Shown: positions 33,204 through 42,618, counted from the stretch's first letter. The stretch is DNA of 64,000 nt from JADGOV01 sp963814355 (GCA_963814355.1 CAWFCZ010000001.1:22065-86064), one strand, 5' to 3'. Notes: a model not told the origin generated them from the letters alone. Translations and numbers: made by a program.

Positions 33204-34276
33204 GCCGCGGCCAACGGCCCCAGCTTCCTGGTCACCCCGGCCGCGGTGGCCAGGGTGGCGATGACGATGGAGAACTCACCGCGCGGCACCAGGACGGCCC
33301 CGGCCCGCAGCCGGCCGGCCACGCTCACCCCGAACCGTCGACCCGCGTACCAGCCGGTGCCGAGCTTGGTCGCCACACCCGCGGCGGCCAGCGCCCCGGC
33401 CACCGGCAGCGCGGCCGGCAGCGCCGCCGGGTCGGTGCTCAGACCGAAGAAGACGAAGAAGACCGCCGCGAACAGGTCCCGGAGCGGGGTCAGCACCTCC
33501 CGGGCACCCTCGGCGACCCGGCCGGAGAGTGCGATACCGACCAGGAAGGCTCCCACCGCCGCCGAAACCTGCAGCCGGGCGGCGGCCCCGGCGACGAGCA
33601 GCGCGAAACCGAGTACCTGCAGCAGGAGCACCTCGTTGCTCGGCCCGGCCACTACCCGGCTGACATGCACCCCGTACCGCAGAGCGACCACCAGCACGAC
33701 GGCCAGGGTGCCCAGCGCGACGGCGACGGTGGCCGCGCCCGCGGCCAGGCTCGCGCTGGCCAGCAGGGCGGTGAGCACCGGCAGGTAGAGCGCCATGGCG
33801 AGGTCTTCCAGGACGAGCACGGTGAGCACGGTCGGCGTCTCACGGTTGCCGAGCCAGCCCAGATCGTCGAGGACCTTGGCCACGATCCCGGAGGAGGAGA
33901 CCGCGGTGATCCCGGCCATCGCCAACGCGGCCACCGGTCCCCAGCCCAGCAGAAGGGCGGCGATCGCCCCTGGCGCCGCGTTGAGAGCCAGATCCACCGC
34001 GCCGGTGGGGGACTGCCGGCGGAGGCTGGTCACCAACTCGCCGGCGGTGTACTCCAGCCCGAGGACGAGCAGCAGCAAGACGACGCCGATCTCGGCCCCG
34101 ATGTGGATGAAGTCTTCCGCCGTTACCAGCGGGTACACCCCGCCCTTCCCGAACGCCAGGCCGGCCAGCAGGTAGAACGGGATGGGCGAAATGCCCACCC
34201 GGTGGGCGAGGCGGCCCAGCACGCCGAGCGCGAAGAGCACGCCGCCCATCTCCAGAAGCAGCCGGGCGATGTCCAC
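32987..34276 (-). CDS. Cation:proton antiporter, KhtU/CPA2 type
   Basis: 429 residues with about 12 membrane helices of the Na+/H+ exchanger superfamily. Conserved points include FYLLAGLAFGKGG, LLLLVLGLEYTAGEL, ITAVSSSGIVAKVLDDLG, LEDLAMALYLP (ion-binding acidic pair) and LVPRGEFSIVIATL. There is no NAD-binding RCK domain in the chain; the regulatory part is encoded by the gene 17 bases upstream. This matches the two-gene KhtTU arrangement for K+ efflux. The hydrophobic part ends near PRLIDPLARRLG; the last 50 residues run antisense into ftsH, giving a 217-base convergent overlap. Confidence 0.85.
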   Translation of the reverse strand: MDIARLLLEMGGVLFALGVLGRLAHRVGISPIPFYLLAGLAFGKGGVYPLVTAEDFIHIGAEIGVVLLLLVLGLEYTAGELVTSLRRQSPTGAVDLALNAAPGAIAALLLGWGPVAALAMAGITAVSSSGIVAKVLDDLGWLGNRETPTVLTVLVLEDLAMALYLPVLTALLASASLAAGAATVAVALGTLAVVLVVALRYGVHVSRVVAGPSNEVLLLQVLGFALLVAGAAARLQVSAAVGAFLVGIALSGRVAEGAREVLTPLRDLFAAVFFVFFGLSTDPAALPAALPVAGALAAAGVATKLGTGWYAGRRFGVSVAGRLRAGAVLVPRGEFSIVIATLATAAGVTRKLGPLAAAYVVLLAVVGPLLPRLIDPLARRLGERAAPPGQPSPAAAYAAGLSMVSTCTSAWASRSSRSRSRVRSASASE

Positions 34277-34293
34277 GTTCAGCTGCCCGCGAC

Positions 34294-34779
34294 TCAGCCG
34301 CCGGCGAGCAGCGTTGCGGCCGCACCCACGCCGCTGCGGGTACCGACGACGATGATCGTGTCCCCGGCCCGGAACCTGAAGTCGGTACGCGGCATCGGGA
34401 CGATCTCACCGTTGCGGCTGACGGCGATGATCGATGCGCCGGTCCGGGTCCGGGTCTCGGTCTCGGCCAACGTCCGGCCGTCGAAGCGGGAACCGGGAGC
34501 TATCTCGACGCCCTCGGTGACCAGCCCCTCGATCTGATCGTGCAACCGGGCGACCCGGTCGACGACCCGCGGCGCGCCGAGCAGATCCGCGAGCGCCTCG
34601 GCCTCGTCCCCGGAGAGCCTGACCACGCAAGAGGCGGCGTCCGGGTCGTGGCGGGAGTAGACCAGCAGCTCACGGTGCCCGTTGCGATGCGACACCACGC
34701 CGACCCGGCGGCCGTCCCTGGCCAGGAAGTCATGGCGCAGGCCGACCCCGGGCAGCGGGGTCTCCTCCACATAGACCAT
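34294..34779 (-). CDS. Antiporter regulatory subunit with TrkA-C (RCK_C) domain, KhtT-like
   Basis: A 161-residue cytosolic protein. The N-terminal half (1-75) carries a small regulatory domain (LPGVGLRHDFLARDGRRVGVVSHRNGHRELLVYS) and the C-terminal half (85-160) is an RCK_C/TrkA-C domain (SRFDGRTLAETETRTRTGASIIAVSRNGEIV...FRAGDTIIVVGT). In Bacillus subtilis KhtT this domain gates KhtU and binds cyclic di-AMP, so a similar control is plausible here but not shown. It starts four bases after the upstream glycosyltransferase and precedes the antiporter by 17 bases. Confidence 0.85.
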   Translation of the reverse strand: MVYVEETPLPGVGLRHDFLARDGRRVGVVSHRNGHRELLVYSRHDPDAASCVVRLSGDEAEALADLLGAPRVVDRVARLHDQIEGLVTEGVEIAPGSRFDGRTLAETETRTRTGASIIAVSRNGEIVPMPRTDFRFRAGDTIIVVGTRSGVGAAATLLAGG

Positions 34780-34783
34780 CGGC

Positions 34784-36832
34784 TCACCCTATGGGGGCAG
34801 TGAGGTCGTACACCGTCACCGCGCCCACGGTCCGGGCGGTGAAGTGCTGCGCCACCCAGGTGGCGATCTCACTCGAGGTGGACGAGGAGCCCCCGCCGCC
34901 GAACCCGCCGCCGAACCCGCGACCGCCCGCGCCGCCGGCCAGGAAGTAGTGAATCTTGCCATCGGCAACGAGTTGACTGAACTGCGCCAGCGTCGGAGTC
35001 GGGTCGGTCCCATTGAACCCGCCGATGGCCAGCACCGGCCGGCCGACGGCAAGCTGGACGCCGGCCGCGCTGTTGGCCCCGACGGCGGCCGCGACCCAGC
35101 GGTAGGCGCCGGCGTTGTCCTCCAGCAGGGAGACGAGCTGGGAGTTCGGAGTGGCCGAGTCCAGCAGGCCGCCCAGGCCACCGGCCCGCCCGCCCAACTG
35201 CCCGTTCGGAAAGCCGGGTGCACCTTGACCGGTCAGCCCCCGCTGCGCCCACGGCGGCAGCTGCCCAGCGCCCAGCCCGCCCGGGGGGCCACCCGTACCG
35301 CCGGCTCGGCCGAAGCCGCCGAAGCGGCCGCCGGCCACTGCCGGACCGGCCGAGGGCAGGGCGCCGGAATGCGTGGTGGCAGCGGTCTGGGCGGCGTACG
35401 CAGCCGGCCCGGCGAGCGAGACGGCGACCAGCACCCCGGCCAACACGGCTCCCGCCCGACCGGGGAGCCATAGCAGGCCGAGGAGGAGGACCGCCGCGGC
35501 CACGCCGACCACCAGGATCACTGTCCGCAGGCCGGGTAGCCAGGTCGGGCTGCGCTGCAGCAGGACGTAGGCGGTGACCGCAGTGGCGACCACGACGGCG
35601 GCTAGCAGGCCGCGGGCCAGCGACTGCGCCCGGCGGCGCCACAGGGTCTCGGCGCCGATGCCGACCAGCGCGCCGACCGCCGGGGCCAAGGCCACGGTGT
35701 AGTACGGGTGGATGATCCCCTTTGCGAAGGAGATGACCAGCCCGGTCACCACCAGCCAGGTGCCCCAGGCCACCACCTGGGCGCGGGCCGGGTCGACCCG
35801 CGGCGCCCGCCGAACGTACCACAGCGTGGTGGCCAGCAGGATCAGTGCGGCGGGCAACAGCCAGGCGATCTGACCGCCCATCTCGGCGTTGAACAGCCGG
35901 GTGATGCCGGTCGCGCCCCAGCGCCCGGCGCCGGCACCGGCGGGGCCGCCGCCGACGCTGCCGGTTTCGTCGCCGGTGAGCCGGCCGAAGCCGTTGTAGC
36001 CCAGGGTGAGTTCGAGGATGCTGTTGTGCTGCGAACCGCCGACGTAGGGCCGGGCGCTGGCCGGGGTGAGCGCGACCGCGGCGATCCACCAGCCGGCCGC
36101 CACGACCATCGCGGCGCCACCGGCGAGCAGCTGCCCGATCCGGCGGCGCAGCGACGCCGGCGCGGCGTAGAGGTACACCGCCGCGAAACCGGGCACCACC
36201 AGCAGCGCCTGCAGCATCTTCGCCAGGAAACCGAAGCCGATCAGTACGCCGGCGAGAACCAGCCAGCGGGTGCCGGCGTTCTCGACGGCTCGCACCAACG
36301 CGTACGCGGCGCCGACCAACAGCAGCACCAGCAGCGCGTCCGGATTGTTGAACCGGAACATCAAGGTGGCCACCGGAGTCAACGCGAGGACCGCACCGGC
36401 GAGCAGGCCCGCGCCGGCGCTGAACTGGCGGCGCACGGTGGCGTACAGCAGGCCGACCGAGGCCACCCCGGCGAGCGCCTGGGGCACCAGGACGCTCCAG
36501 GCATTGACGCCGAACAGCCGGGCTGAGACCTCCATCACCCAGAGCGCGGCCGGAGTCTTGTCCACGCTGATGAAGTTGGCCGAGTCGAAGGAGCCGAAGA
36601 AGAACGCCCGCCAGCTGTGGGCGCCAGCCGCCGCCGCGGCGGAGTAATAGCTGTTGGCCCAGCCCGAGGCGCCGAGGCCCCACAGGTAGAGCAGGGCGGT
36701 CGCGCCGAGCAACCCGAGCAGCGCCGGACGGACCCAGCTCGGGTCCTGGCGGCGGCCGCGCGGCCCGCCTGCGGCACCGGCGCTTTCCGGCCGGACGGGG
36801 GCTGCGGTCTCCGGCTGGGTCGTCGTCGTCAT
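34784..36832 (-). CDS. GT39/ArnT-like membrane glycosyltransferase
   Basis: 682 residues, about 12 membrane helices in the first 500, then a Gly-rich extracytoplasmic C-terminus (GGAGGRGFGGGFGGGG) ending in a small folded part (EIATWVAQHFTARTVGAVTVYDL). The first outer loop carries GWANSYYSAAAAAG and SFDSANFISVDKTPAALWV, the conserved acidic and aromatic pattern of ArnT/PMT-type enzymes that use polyprenyl-phosphate sugars. The likely donor is polyprenyl-phosphomannose made by the preceding gene; the acceptor is unknown. The ATG at 36832 has AGGAG eight bases upstream and lies one base after the previous stop. Confidence 0.85.
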   Translation of the reverse strand: MTTTTQPETAAPVRPESAGAAGGPRGRRQDPSWVRPALLGLLGATALLYLWGLGASGWANSYYSAAAAAGAHSWRAFFFGSFDSANFISVDKTPAALWVMEVSARLFGVNAWSVLVPQALAGVASVGLLYATVRRQFSAGAGLLAGAVLALTPVATLMFRFNNPDALLVLLLVGAAYALVRAVENAGTRWLVLAGVLIGFGFLAKMLQALLVVPGFAAVYLYAAPASLRRRIGQLLAGGAAMVVAAGWWIAAVALTPASARPYVGGSQHNSILELTLGYNGFGRLTGDETGSVGGGPAGAGAGRWGATGITRLFNAEMGGQIAWLLPAALILLATTLWYVRRAPRVDPARAQVVAWGTWLVVTGLVISFAKGIIHPYYTVALAPAVGALVGIGAETLWRRRAQSLARGLLAAVVVATAVTAYVLLQRSPTWLPGLRTVILVVGVAAAVLLLGLLWLPGRAGAVLAGVLVAVSLAGPAAYAAQTAATTHSGALPSAGPAVAGGRFGGFGRAGGTGGPPGGLGAGQLPPWAQRGLTGQGAPGFPNGQLGGRAGGLGGLLDSATPNSQLVSLLEDNAGAYRWVAAAVGANSAAGVQLAVGRPVLAIGGFNGTDPTPTLAQFSQLVADGKIHYFLAGGAGGRGFGGGFGGGGSSSTSSEIATWVAQHFTARTVGAVTVYDLTAPIG

Positions 36833-36833
36833 C

Positions 36834-38093
36834 TCAGGCACTCCTGGTCGGTAACTCGGTCGGTGGGTTCACGGCAGGTGCGATTGGGCGGTCGGGGGTA
36901 CGGTTCCGAAACACCCGGCGCAGCGCGACGAAGCGCAACCCGGTGGCCACCAGGTTGGCGAGCACCAGCGCGGTCACCTCGAGGCCGCGGCCGGGATGCG
37001 GGTCGACGGCGTGCAGCGCGGCCAGGGCGGCCGCGGCGAGGGCCAGGGCCGCCAGGAAGACACCGAAACCTTGGAAGTGATGGCGCAGCGCGCCGGCCGG
37101 CTCCGCGACGTCGAAGGTGTATCGGCGGTTCGCCGCGGTGTTGGCGATCGCGGTGACCGCCAACGCGACCGCGTTGGCGCCCTGGGCGGGCATCGTCGTG
37201 CGGAGCAGGAGGTAGAGCAGCAGGTAGGCGGCCGTGCTCAGCACTCCGACGGCGGCGAAGCGGACGATCTGGGCCGGCAGGCCGCCGGCGGCCGGCGATC
37301 CGAGCGGGCGGCGGCGGAACTGCCCCTGGACGGTGGCGACCGGGACCCGGCCGGTGGGGAGCCCGGCGGCCAGCCGAACGATGCCCCGCAGGTCGGCGAG
37401 TGCGGTGCGGACCAGATCCACCCGGCTGTCCGGGTCGTCGACCCAGTCGACCGGCACCTCGTGGATGCGCAGCCCGGCCCGCTCGGCGAGCACCAGCAAC
37501 TCGGTGTCGAAGAACCACTCGGTGTCGGCCACCAGCGGGAGCAGCGCTCGCGCCGCGTCGGCGCGGATGGCCTTGAAGCCGCATTGCGCGTCGGAGAAGC
37601 CGGTACGCAGCACGGCGTGCAGCAGGGTGTTGTACCCCCGGGAGATCAGCTCCCGTCGCGGGCCGCGGACCACCCGGGCGCCGGCGGAGAGCCGAGTACC
37701 GATCGCCACGTCGCTGTGCCCGGACATCAGCGGGGCGACCAGCGGGAGCAGCGCCGGCAGCCCGGTGGACAGGTCGACGTCGGTGTAGGCCACGACGGTG
37801 GCGTCGCTGCCGGCCCACACCGCGTGCAGCGCTCCGCCGCGACCCTTCCGCGCCAGCCGCACGGCTCGCACGTCGTCGTACTGGCCGTCGAGGTGCTGGG
37901 CGATCCCCCAGGTGTCGTCCGTGCTGGCGTTGTCCGCGACGGTGATCAGGTATGTCCAGGGAAAGGTGGCCTTCAGGAAGGTACGCAGCCGGGCGATGTT
38001 GCCGGCCAGCTCGCGTTCCTCGTTGTACACCGGTACGACGAACTCGACGTCCGGCGCCAGCCCGCTCGGCGGACACCGCGGTGGTGGGGTCAT
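36834..38093 (-). CDS. GT2 dolichol-phosphate-sugar synthase fused to a GtrA membrane domain
   Basis: 419 residues. The N-terminal 250 residues are a family 2 glycosyltransferase: EFVVPVYNEERELAGNI, ITVADNASTDDTW, VAYTDVDLSTGLPALL (DxD-like), the acceptor region DAQCGFKAIRADAARALLP and DTEWFFDTELLVLAERAG, the pattern of polyprenyl-phosphate mannose/glucose synthases. The C-terminal 150 residues are a four-helix GtrA domain (IVRFAAVGVLSTAAYLLLYLLLR; NAVALAVTAIANTAANRRYTF), thought to help flip the lipid-linked sugar. It is followed after one base by the GT39 enzyme that would use the product. Confidence 0.88.
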   Translation of the reverse strand: MTPPPRCPPSGLAPDVEFVVPVYNEERELAGNIARLRTFLKATFPWTYLITVADNASTDDTWGIAQHLDGQYDDVRAVRLARKGRGGALHAVWAGSDATVVAYTDVDLSTGLPALLPLVAPLMSGHSDVAIGTRLSAGARVVRGPRRELISRGYNTLLHAVLRTGFSDAQCGFKAIRADAARALLPLVADTEWFFDTELLVLAERAGLRIHEVPVDWVDDPDSRVDLVRTALADLRGIVRLAAGLPTGRVPVATVQGQFRRRPLGSPAAGGLPAQIVRFAAVGVLSTAAYLLLYLLLRTTMPAQGANAVALAVTAIANTAANRRYTFDVAEPAGALRHHFQGFGVFLAALALAAAALAALHAVDPHPGRGLEVTALVLANLVATGLRFVALRRVFRNRTPDRPIAPAVNPPTELPTRSA

Positions 38094-38144
38094 GTCCTCA
38101 GCCTGCTCGCCGCGGATGGCACCAGCCTGGCCGCTTCCTGGACG

Positions 38145-39674
38145 TCAGCTGGACACCCCGGTCGGCTCGCGCAGCGCGAGAGGCAGCAGGACCCGAAACG
38201 TCGCGCCCCGACCGGCGCCGGTGTCGACTTCGACCCGGCCACCGTGCGCGGCGGTGAGCCCGGCGACGATGGACAGCCCGAGACCGGTACCGCCGGCACT
38301 GCGGGTCCGGGACTTCTCAGCCCGGTAGAACCGTTCGAAGACCCGCTCCGCCTCCTCCGGCGCCAGCCCCGGACCAGCGTCAGTGACCTCCAGGACCGCC
38401 TCCGGTTGCCCGGTACTGCCGTTGGCCCCGGGCGCGGCTGGGCGGGTCCCGACCCGGACCGTCACCGCGGCCTGCGCCGGGGTGTGGCTCAACGCGTTGC
38501 TCACCAGGTTACCGAGCACCTGGCGAAGCCGGGCCTCGTCGCCCAGCACGACCGGCGGCACGGCGGTGTCGGCCAGGTCAAGGGCGATCGGACGGCCGGG
38601 GGCGACCGCCCGGGCGTCGTGCACCGCGTCGGTGGCCAGGGTGAGCAGGTCGACCAGCTTGCGCTCCAGCGGCCGCTGCGAGTCCAACCGGGCCAGCAGC
38701 AGCAGATCCTCGACCAGCAGCCCCATCCGGGCCGCCTCGTCTTCGATCCGGCGCATCAGCCGGGCCACGTCCCCCGGCTCGGTGGCGGCCCCCTGGCGGT
38801 GCAGTTCGGCGAAACCGCGGATGGAGGTGAGCGGGGTGCGCAGCTCGTGGCTGGCGTCGGCGACGAACTGGCGCATCTGCTGCTCGGACTTCCGGGCGGC
38901 CGCCTCCGATTGCTGCTGCACGCGAAACGCTCGCTCGATCTGCCCGAGCATCCCGTTGAGCGCGGTGGAGAGCCGACCGACCTCGGTGCGCGGGCTGCCG
39001 GCCGGTACCCGCCGGGACAGGTCACCGGCGGCGATCGCGGCGGCGGTGTGCTCCACGACGCTCAGCGGCCGTAGACTGCGCCGGACCACCAGCGTGCCGA
39101 CCCCGGCCAGCACCACGAAGACTGCCGCGCCGATCCCGAGCTGCAACACGACGAGCTGGCGTACGGTACGCGCCACCCCGGACAGGCTCGTGGCCACGGT
39201 CACGCTTGCGGAGAGGTCCGCGAACGGTACGGCGATCACCCGCCACTGGCTGGCCCTGGCTTCACCGGCGACGGTGAATGGGTGACCGTCGCGGGCGGCC
39301 GCCTGTGTCGGCGTCAGCGGGGGCAGCGCCGGACCCGCCTGGTCCTCACCCAGGGTGTTCGGTATGGACATGGTCGGCGCGCCGGTGGCGTCCAGGAAGG
39401 TGACGAAGTACGGGCTGGGGCTGTGCCGGTTCGGGCCGCCCCGGAGCGGACCGTCCCGGTCGGCCGCGACGGCCGCTTGAACCAGTTGCCCGTCGAGCTG
39501 TCTGACCAGGTACCCGCGCAGCGCGGTGGTCGCGGCCAGGCCGGCGGCCAACAGGGCCACCGTCACCAGGCTGAGCAAGACGGCCACGAGCTTGACCCGC
39601 AACGGCGTACGGGCGGGCATCTTCCGCAGCCGGCGCGCCCAACCGATGGGCCGGGCTACCGACGGCGTGATCAT
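38145..39674 (-). CDS. Sensor histidine kinase
   Basis: 509 residues in classic order: membrane helix 27-50, extracytoplasmic sensor region 51-174, second helix 175-197, HAMP 198-250, HisKA dimerisation domain with the phosphoacceptor His276 in DASHELRTPLTSIRGFAEL, and HATPase_c with the N box LGNLVSNALSHT, G1 VTDAGPGLAPEE, F box RFYRAEKSR and G2 GGTGLGLSIVAGL. The start lies seven bases after the response regulator. The stimulus is unknown; the downstream glycosyltransferases suggest envelope-related control. Confidence 0.93.
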   Translation of the reverse strand: MITPSVARPIGWARRLRKMPARTPLRVKLVAVLLSLVTVALLAAGLAATTALRGYLVRQLDGQLVQAAVAADRDGPLRGGPNRHSPSPYFVTFLDATGAPTMSIPNTLGEDQAGPALPPLTPTQAAARDGHPFTVAGEARASQWRVIAVPFADLSASVTVATSLSGVARTVRQLVVLQLGIGAAVFVVLAGVGTLVVRRSLRPLSVVEHTAAAIAAGDLSRRVPAGSPRTEVGRLSTALNGMLGQIERAFRVQQQSEAAARKSEQQMRQFVADASHELRTPLTSIRGFAELHRQGAATEPGDVARLMRRIEDEAARMGLLVEDLLLLARLDSQRPLERKLVDLLTLATDAVHDARAVAPGRPIALDLADTAVPPVVLGDEARLRQVLGNLVSNALSHTPAQAAVTVRVGTRPAAPGANGSTGQPEAVLEVTDAGPGLAPEEAERVFERFYRAEKSRTRSAGGTGLGLSIVAGLTAAHGGRVEVDTGAGRGATFRVLLPLALREPTGVSS

Positions 39675-39681
39675 GTCGCGT

Positions 39682-40398
39682 TCACGACCGCGGCAGCCGC
39701 AGCGTGTACCCGACTCCCCGCAAGGTGTGCAGAAGCCGTGGTTCGGTGGTGTCGATCTTGCGTCGCAGGTAGGACACGTAGGACTCCACCACGTTGGCGT
39801 CGCCGCCAAAGTCGTAGTGCCAGACGTGGTCGAGGATCTGCGCCTTGCTGAGCACCCGGCCGGCGTTCTGCAGGAAGTACCGCAGCAGCTTGAACTCCGT
39901 GGGAGACAGCGGCACCACCTCGCCGGCCTTCCAGACCTCGTGGGTGTCGTCGTCGAGTTCGATGTCGGCCAGGCGTAGCCGGGCCGAAGCCCCGTTGGTG
40001 GGGACGCCGTTGCGCCGCAGGATGGCCCGGATCCTGGCCAGTACCTCTTCCAGGCTGAACGGCTTGGTGACGTAGTCGTCCCCGCCGAGGGTGAGCCCGG
40101 TGACCTTGTCCTCGGTGGCGTCCCGCGCGGTGAGGAAGAGCACCGGAAGCCGGTCACCGGTGCTGCGCAGCCGGCGGATCACGTCGAACCCGTCCAGCCC
40201 GGGCATCATCACGTCGAGCACGAGCAGGTCCGGCCGGAACTCTCGGGCCACCTTGAGCGCCTCGGTGCCGTTGACGGCGGTGGCCACCTCGAAACCGGCG
40301 TACCGCAGGCTCGCCGAGAGCAGCTCGACGATGTTCGGCTCGTCGTCGACGAGCAGCAACCGGGCCTCGGCCTGGCTAGCCTCCTGCAGGTGCAACAT
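39682..40398 (-). CDS. OmpR/PhoB-family response regulator
   Basis: 238 residues: receiver domain 12-125 with acidic pocket Asp18/Asp19, phosphoacceptor Asp62 (LVLDVMMPGLDGFDV), Thr in FLTARDA and Lys in YVTKPFSLEEV; then an OmpR-type winged helix (PLSPTEFKLLRYFLQNAGRVLSKAQILDHVW...VVESYVSYLRRKID...TLRGVGYTLR). First of the pair with the histidine kinase, and probably the first gene of the run through the glycosyltransferases. Confidence 0.95.
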   Translation of the reverse strand: MLHLQEASQAEARLLLVDDEPNIVELLSASLRYAGFEVATAVNGTEALKVAREFRPDLLVLDVMMPGLDGFDVIRRLRSTGDRLPVLFLTARDATEDKVTGLTLGGDDYVTKPFSLEEVLARIRAILRRNGVPTNGASARLRLADIELDDDTHEVWKAGEVVPLSPTEFKLLRYFLQNAGRVLSKAQILDHVWHYDFGGDANVVESYVSYLRRKIDTTEPRLLHTLRGVGYTLRLPRS

Positions 40399-40490
40399 GC
40401 CCCTAGCATCCGCTCGCCTGGTACGCCCGGACTGAGAGTTACCTGCAAAGCACCTGTGAACAACCCGGCTGGCGAGGGTGCTGCGGTTGG

Positions 40491-41063
40491 CTACGCCGCC
40501 TGTCCGCCGGTACCGCCCGACTCGCCGCCGTCGTACCAGCCGGCACCGCCGGAGGAGGTGCCGCTCTCCGGGCTGGTGGTCCCATTCGGAGCCGACCGCA
40601 TCCCCCGACCGCCGTGCCCGCCGCAGCCGCCGTTGCGGGTTTCGGTTCCCGTGACCGTAAAGTCCTTGCCGACCTGGACGGTGAGCCGCTGGCCGGCCGA
40701 GGTGACCAGATGCACCTCGTACACCCCGTCGGCGTCGGTCTCGACCCGGTGCACGGTGGCGCCCGGATACTTCGCCAGCGCCGCGGCCCGAACCTTGCTG
40801 GCCGTGGTCCCGGTGAGCAGGCGCTCGTCGGAGCGCCGGCTCTTCGACTGGTCGCCCTCGCCCCGGGGCCCGCTGTACGACGGCGCCTGCTGCTGCGTCG
40901 ACGGGGACGGGGAGGGGCTGGCCGCAGTCGCGGAGAGGGTACCGGCCAGGACGCCGCCGGCGACCAGTCCGCCGGCGACCAGGGCCGCCGCGCCGCCGTA
41001 ACGCCGCCAGCCTGACCCCGAACCGTGGCCGCCCGTTATCGGGCCGTTGCTGATCTCGTCCAT
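40491..41063 (-). CDS. PepSY-domain exported or membrane-anchored protein
   Basis: 190 residues. A short cytosolic N-terminus is followed by one hydrophobic segment (AALVAGGLVAGGVLAGTLSATA, about 24-45), then a Ser/Pro/Gln-rich linker, one PepSY domain (SKVRAAALAKYPGATVHRVETDADGVYEVHLVTSAGQRLTVQVGKDF, about 88-135) and a Gly/Ser-rich tail. PepSY domains outside cells are linked to protease inhibition or sensing. AGGAGACGAGT before the ATG is a strong ribosome site. It lies 92 bases upstream of the two-component genes, as PepSY proteins often do, so it may be a target or modulator of that system. Confidence 0.75.
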   Translation of the reverse strand: MDEISNGPITGGHGSGSGWRRYGGAAALVAGGLVAGGVLAGTLSATAASPSPSPSTQQQAPSYSGPRGEGDQSKSRRSDERLLTGTTASKVRAAALAKYPGATVHRVETDADGVYEVHLVTSAGQRLTVQVGKDFTVTGTETRNGGCGGHGGRGMRSAPNGTTSPESGTSSGGAGWYDGGESGGTGGQAA

Positions 41064-41151
41064 ACTCGTCTCCTGACGCTCTCCGGGCAATCGTGGTCCA
41101 GCATGCAGCCGGTGCCTGTGACCGGCCTGGGAGTTGCCCTCCTCGGACCTG

Positions 41152-42618
41152 TCAGCCCGCCGGTCGGGTTGCTCCTCCCTGGCGCATCGACGCGTCGTAC
41201 ATGGCGTCGTACGCGACCAGGTACCGGGCATACGGCTCGTCGTGCGGCGCTGGATCCGCAGCCGGGAAGACCCGCTGCTCGGGCAGGGTGACGCTGCTCG
41301 ACGCCCCCACCGCGGCGGCAGCCAGGGCGGCTGCGGCCTGCGCGGCCGGCAGTTGGACCGCCGGCACGGCGACGTCGCGGCCGGTGACCCCGGCCAGCAG
41401 GTCGGCAAGGCCGTCGTTGGCCCCGGAGCCGGTCAGCACGAGCGGCCCGGCCGGGTGACCCAGCACGTCGGCGAGGTCGGCGAGGTTGGCCCGCAGGGCG
41501 TAGGCGTACCCCGCGATGACCGCGGCGGCCAGCTCGGCCGGGCCGCTCGCTGGGTCTACCCCGAGCAGGCTCGGTGGCACCGGGGCGGCCCAGCGTTGCT
41601 CGGTGCAGTGCGGTATGCCGACCAGTGCGGTCAGGCCGCCCGCGCCCGGCCGGCTGCTCGCCGCCAGGTTCGGCAACTCCTCGACGGGAACCGCCAGGGT
41701 GTCAGTCAGCCAGTTGAGCATTCGGCCCGGCGAGCCACACGGCAGCTCGACCGCCCAGGTGTCGCGCGGGGCGTGCGTGGTGACCAGCGGCCGCTGCGCG
41801 GCGTCGAGCGGAGCGTAGTCGGCGGCGGCCAGCAGCGTGCTGTCGGCGGCCCCGGCCAGTACGCACATCGCCCCCGGATGGGCGGCTCCGACGCCGGCCG
41901 CGGTGAGCTGGCGGTCGCCACAGCCGGCGACCACCGGCAGGCCGGCGGGCAATCCGAGGCCGCCTTCGCGCAAGAGGCCGAGGACCTGGCCAGGTTCCAC
42001 CAGCGGAGCCAGCAACCGGCGCGCTACGTCGAGGTCATCGAGCAGGCTGCCGGCCCATCCGCGCTGCGAGACGTGCGCGAGTTGGCCGGCGCAGGCGGCG
42101 GATACCTCGGTGGCCTCCACACCGGTCAACCGCCAGATGAGCCAGTCGGAGAGGAACAGCAGCCGGCGGGCATCCGCCCAGCGTCGCGGTGATTCCGCGC
42201 GGATCGCCAGCAGCTTGGGCAGGGTCAGTTCGGCCGCCGGCCAGTGCCGGGTCATGGCGTACAGCTGACGGTGTGCCCGCAGCTGTGCCAGCCAGCCGGC
42301 GCCGCGCCGGTCGCCGGGCAGTACCCCTTGGCCGAGTTCCACCCGGCCGTCGGTGAGCAGGAACGCCGGCGGGGCGGTAACCGTCAACGCCAGGTAATCC
42401 CCCGAGACGCCGGCGACCACGGCCGCCAGCCCGGAGCGAGCGGCGGCCCACCAGTCCAGCGGGTCGAACTCGGAGCGCTGCGCAGCCGGGTGCCGTACCG
42501 GCAGTCCCACCGCGAGGGTGCCGAGCAGCCGGCCATCGGTGTCGACCACCCAGGCGCGGGCCACCCAGGCGTCCGCGCCATTCGATGCCAGGCTGAGTCC
42601 CGCCACCAGCCCGGCCAC
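41152..42618 (-). CDS. FGGY-family carbohydrate kinase (divergent)
   Basis: 488 residues with the two-domain FGGY fold. Conserved points are FDPLDWWAAARSGL, LPKLLAIRAESPRRWADARRLLFLSDWLIWRLTG and the catalytic-base motif VVAGCGDRQLTAAGVGA. The C-terminal domain has PLVLTGSGANDGLADLLAGVTGRDVAVP. The N-terminal phosphate loop, normally G-x-D-x-G-T-T/S, reads GLSLASNGAD here, so the usual Asp-Gly-Thr is missing. The protein may be a very divergent kinase or have lost activity. The substrate is unknown. It lies 81 bases after a GH130 phosphorylase on the same strand, which suggests a sugar-salvage pair. Confidence 0.75.
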   Translation of the reverse strand: MAGLVAGLSLASNGADAWVARAWVVDTDGRLLGTLAVGLPVRHPAAQRSEFDPLDWWAAARSGLAAVVAGVSGDYLALTVTAPPAFLLTDGRVELGQGVLPGDRRGAGWLAQLRAHRQLYAMTRHWPAAELTLPKLLAIRAESPRRWADARRLLFLSDWLIWRLTGVEATEVSAACAGQLAHVSQRGWAGSLLDDLDVARRLLAPLVEPGQVLGLLREGGLGLPAGLPVVAGCGDRQLTAAGVGAAHPGAMCVLAGAADSTLLAAADYAPLDAAQRPLVTTHAPRDTWAVELPCGSPGRMLNWLTDTLAVPVEELPNLAASSRPGAGGLTALVGIPHCTEQRWAAPVPPSLLGVDPASGPAELAAAVIAGYAYALRANLADLADVLGHPAGPLVLTGSGANDGLADLLAGVTGRDVAVPAVQLPAAQAAAALAAAAVGASSSVTLPEQRVFPAADPAPHDEPYARYLVAYDAMYDASMRQGGATRPAG

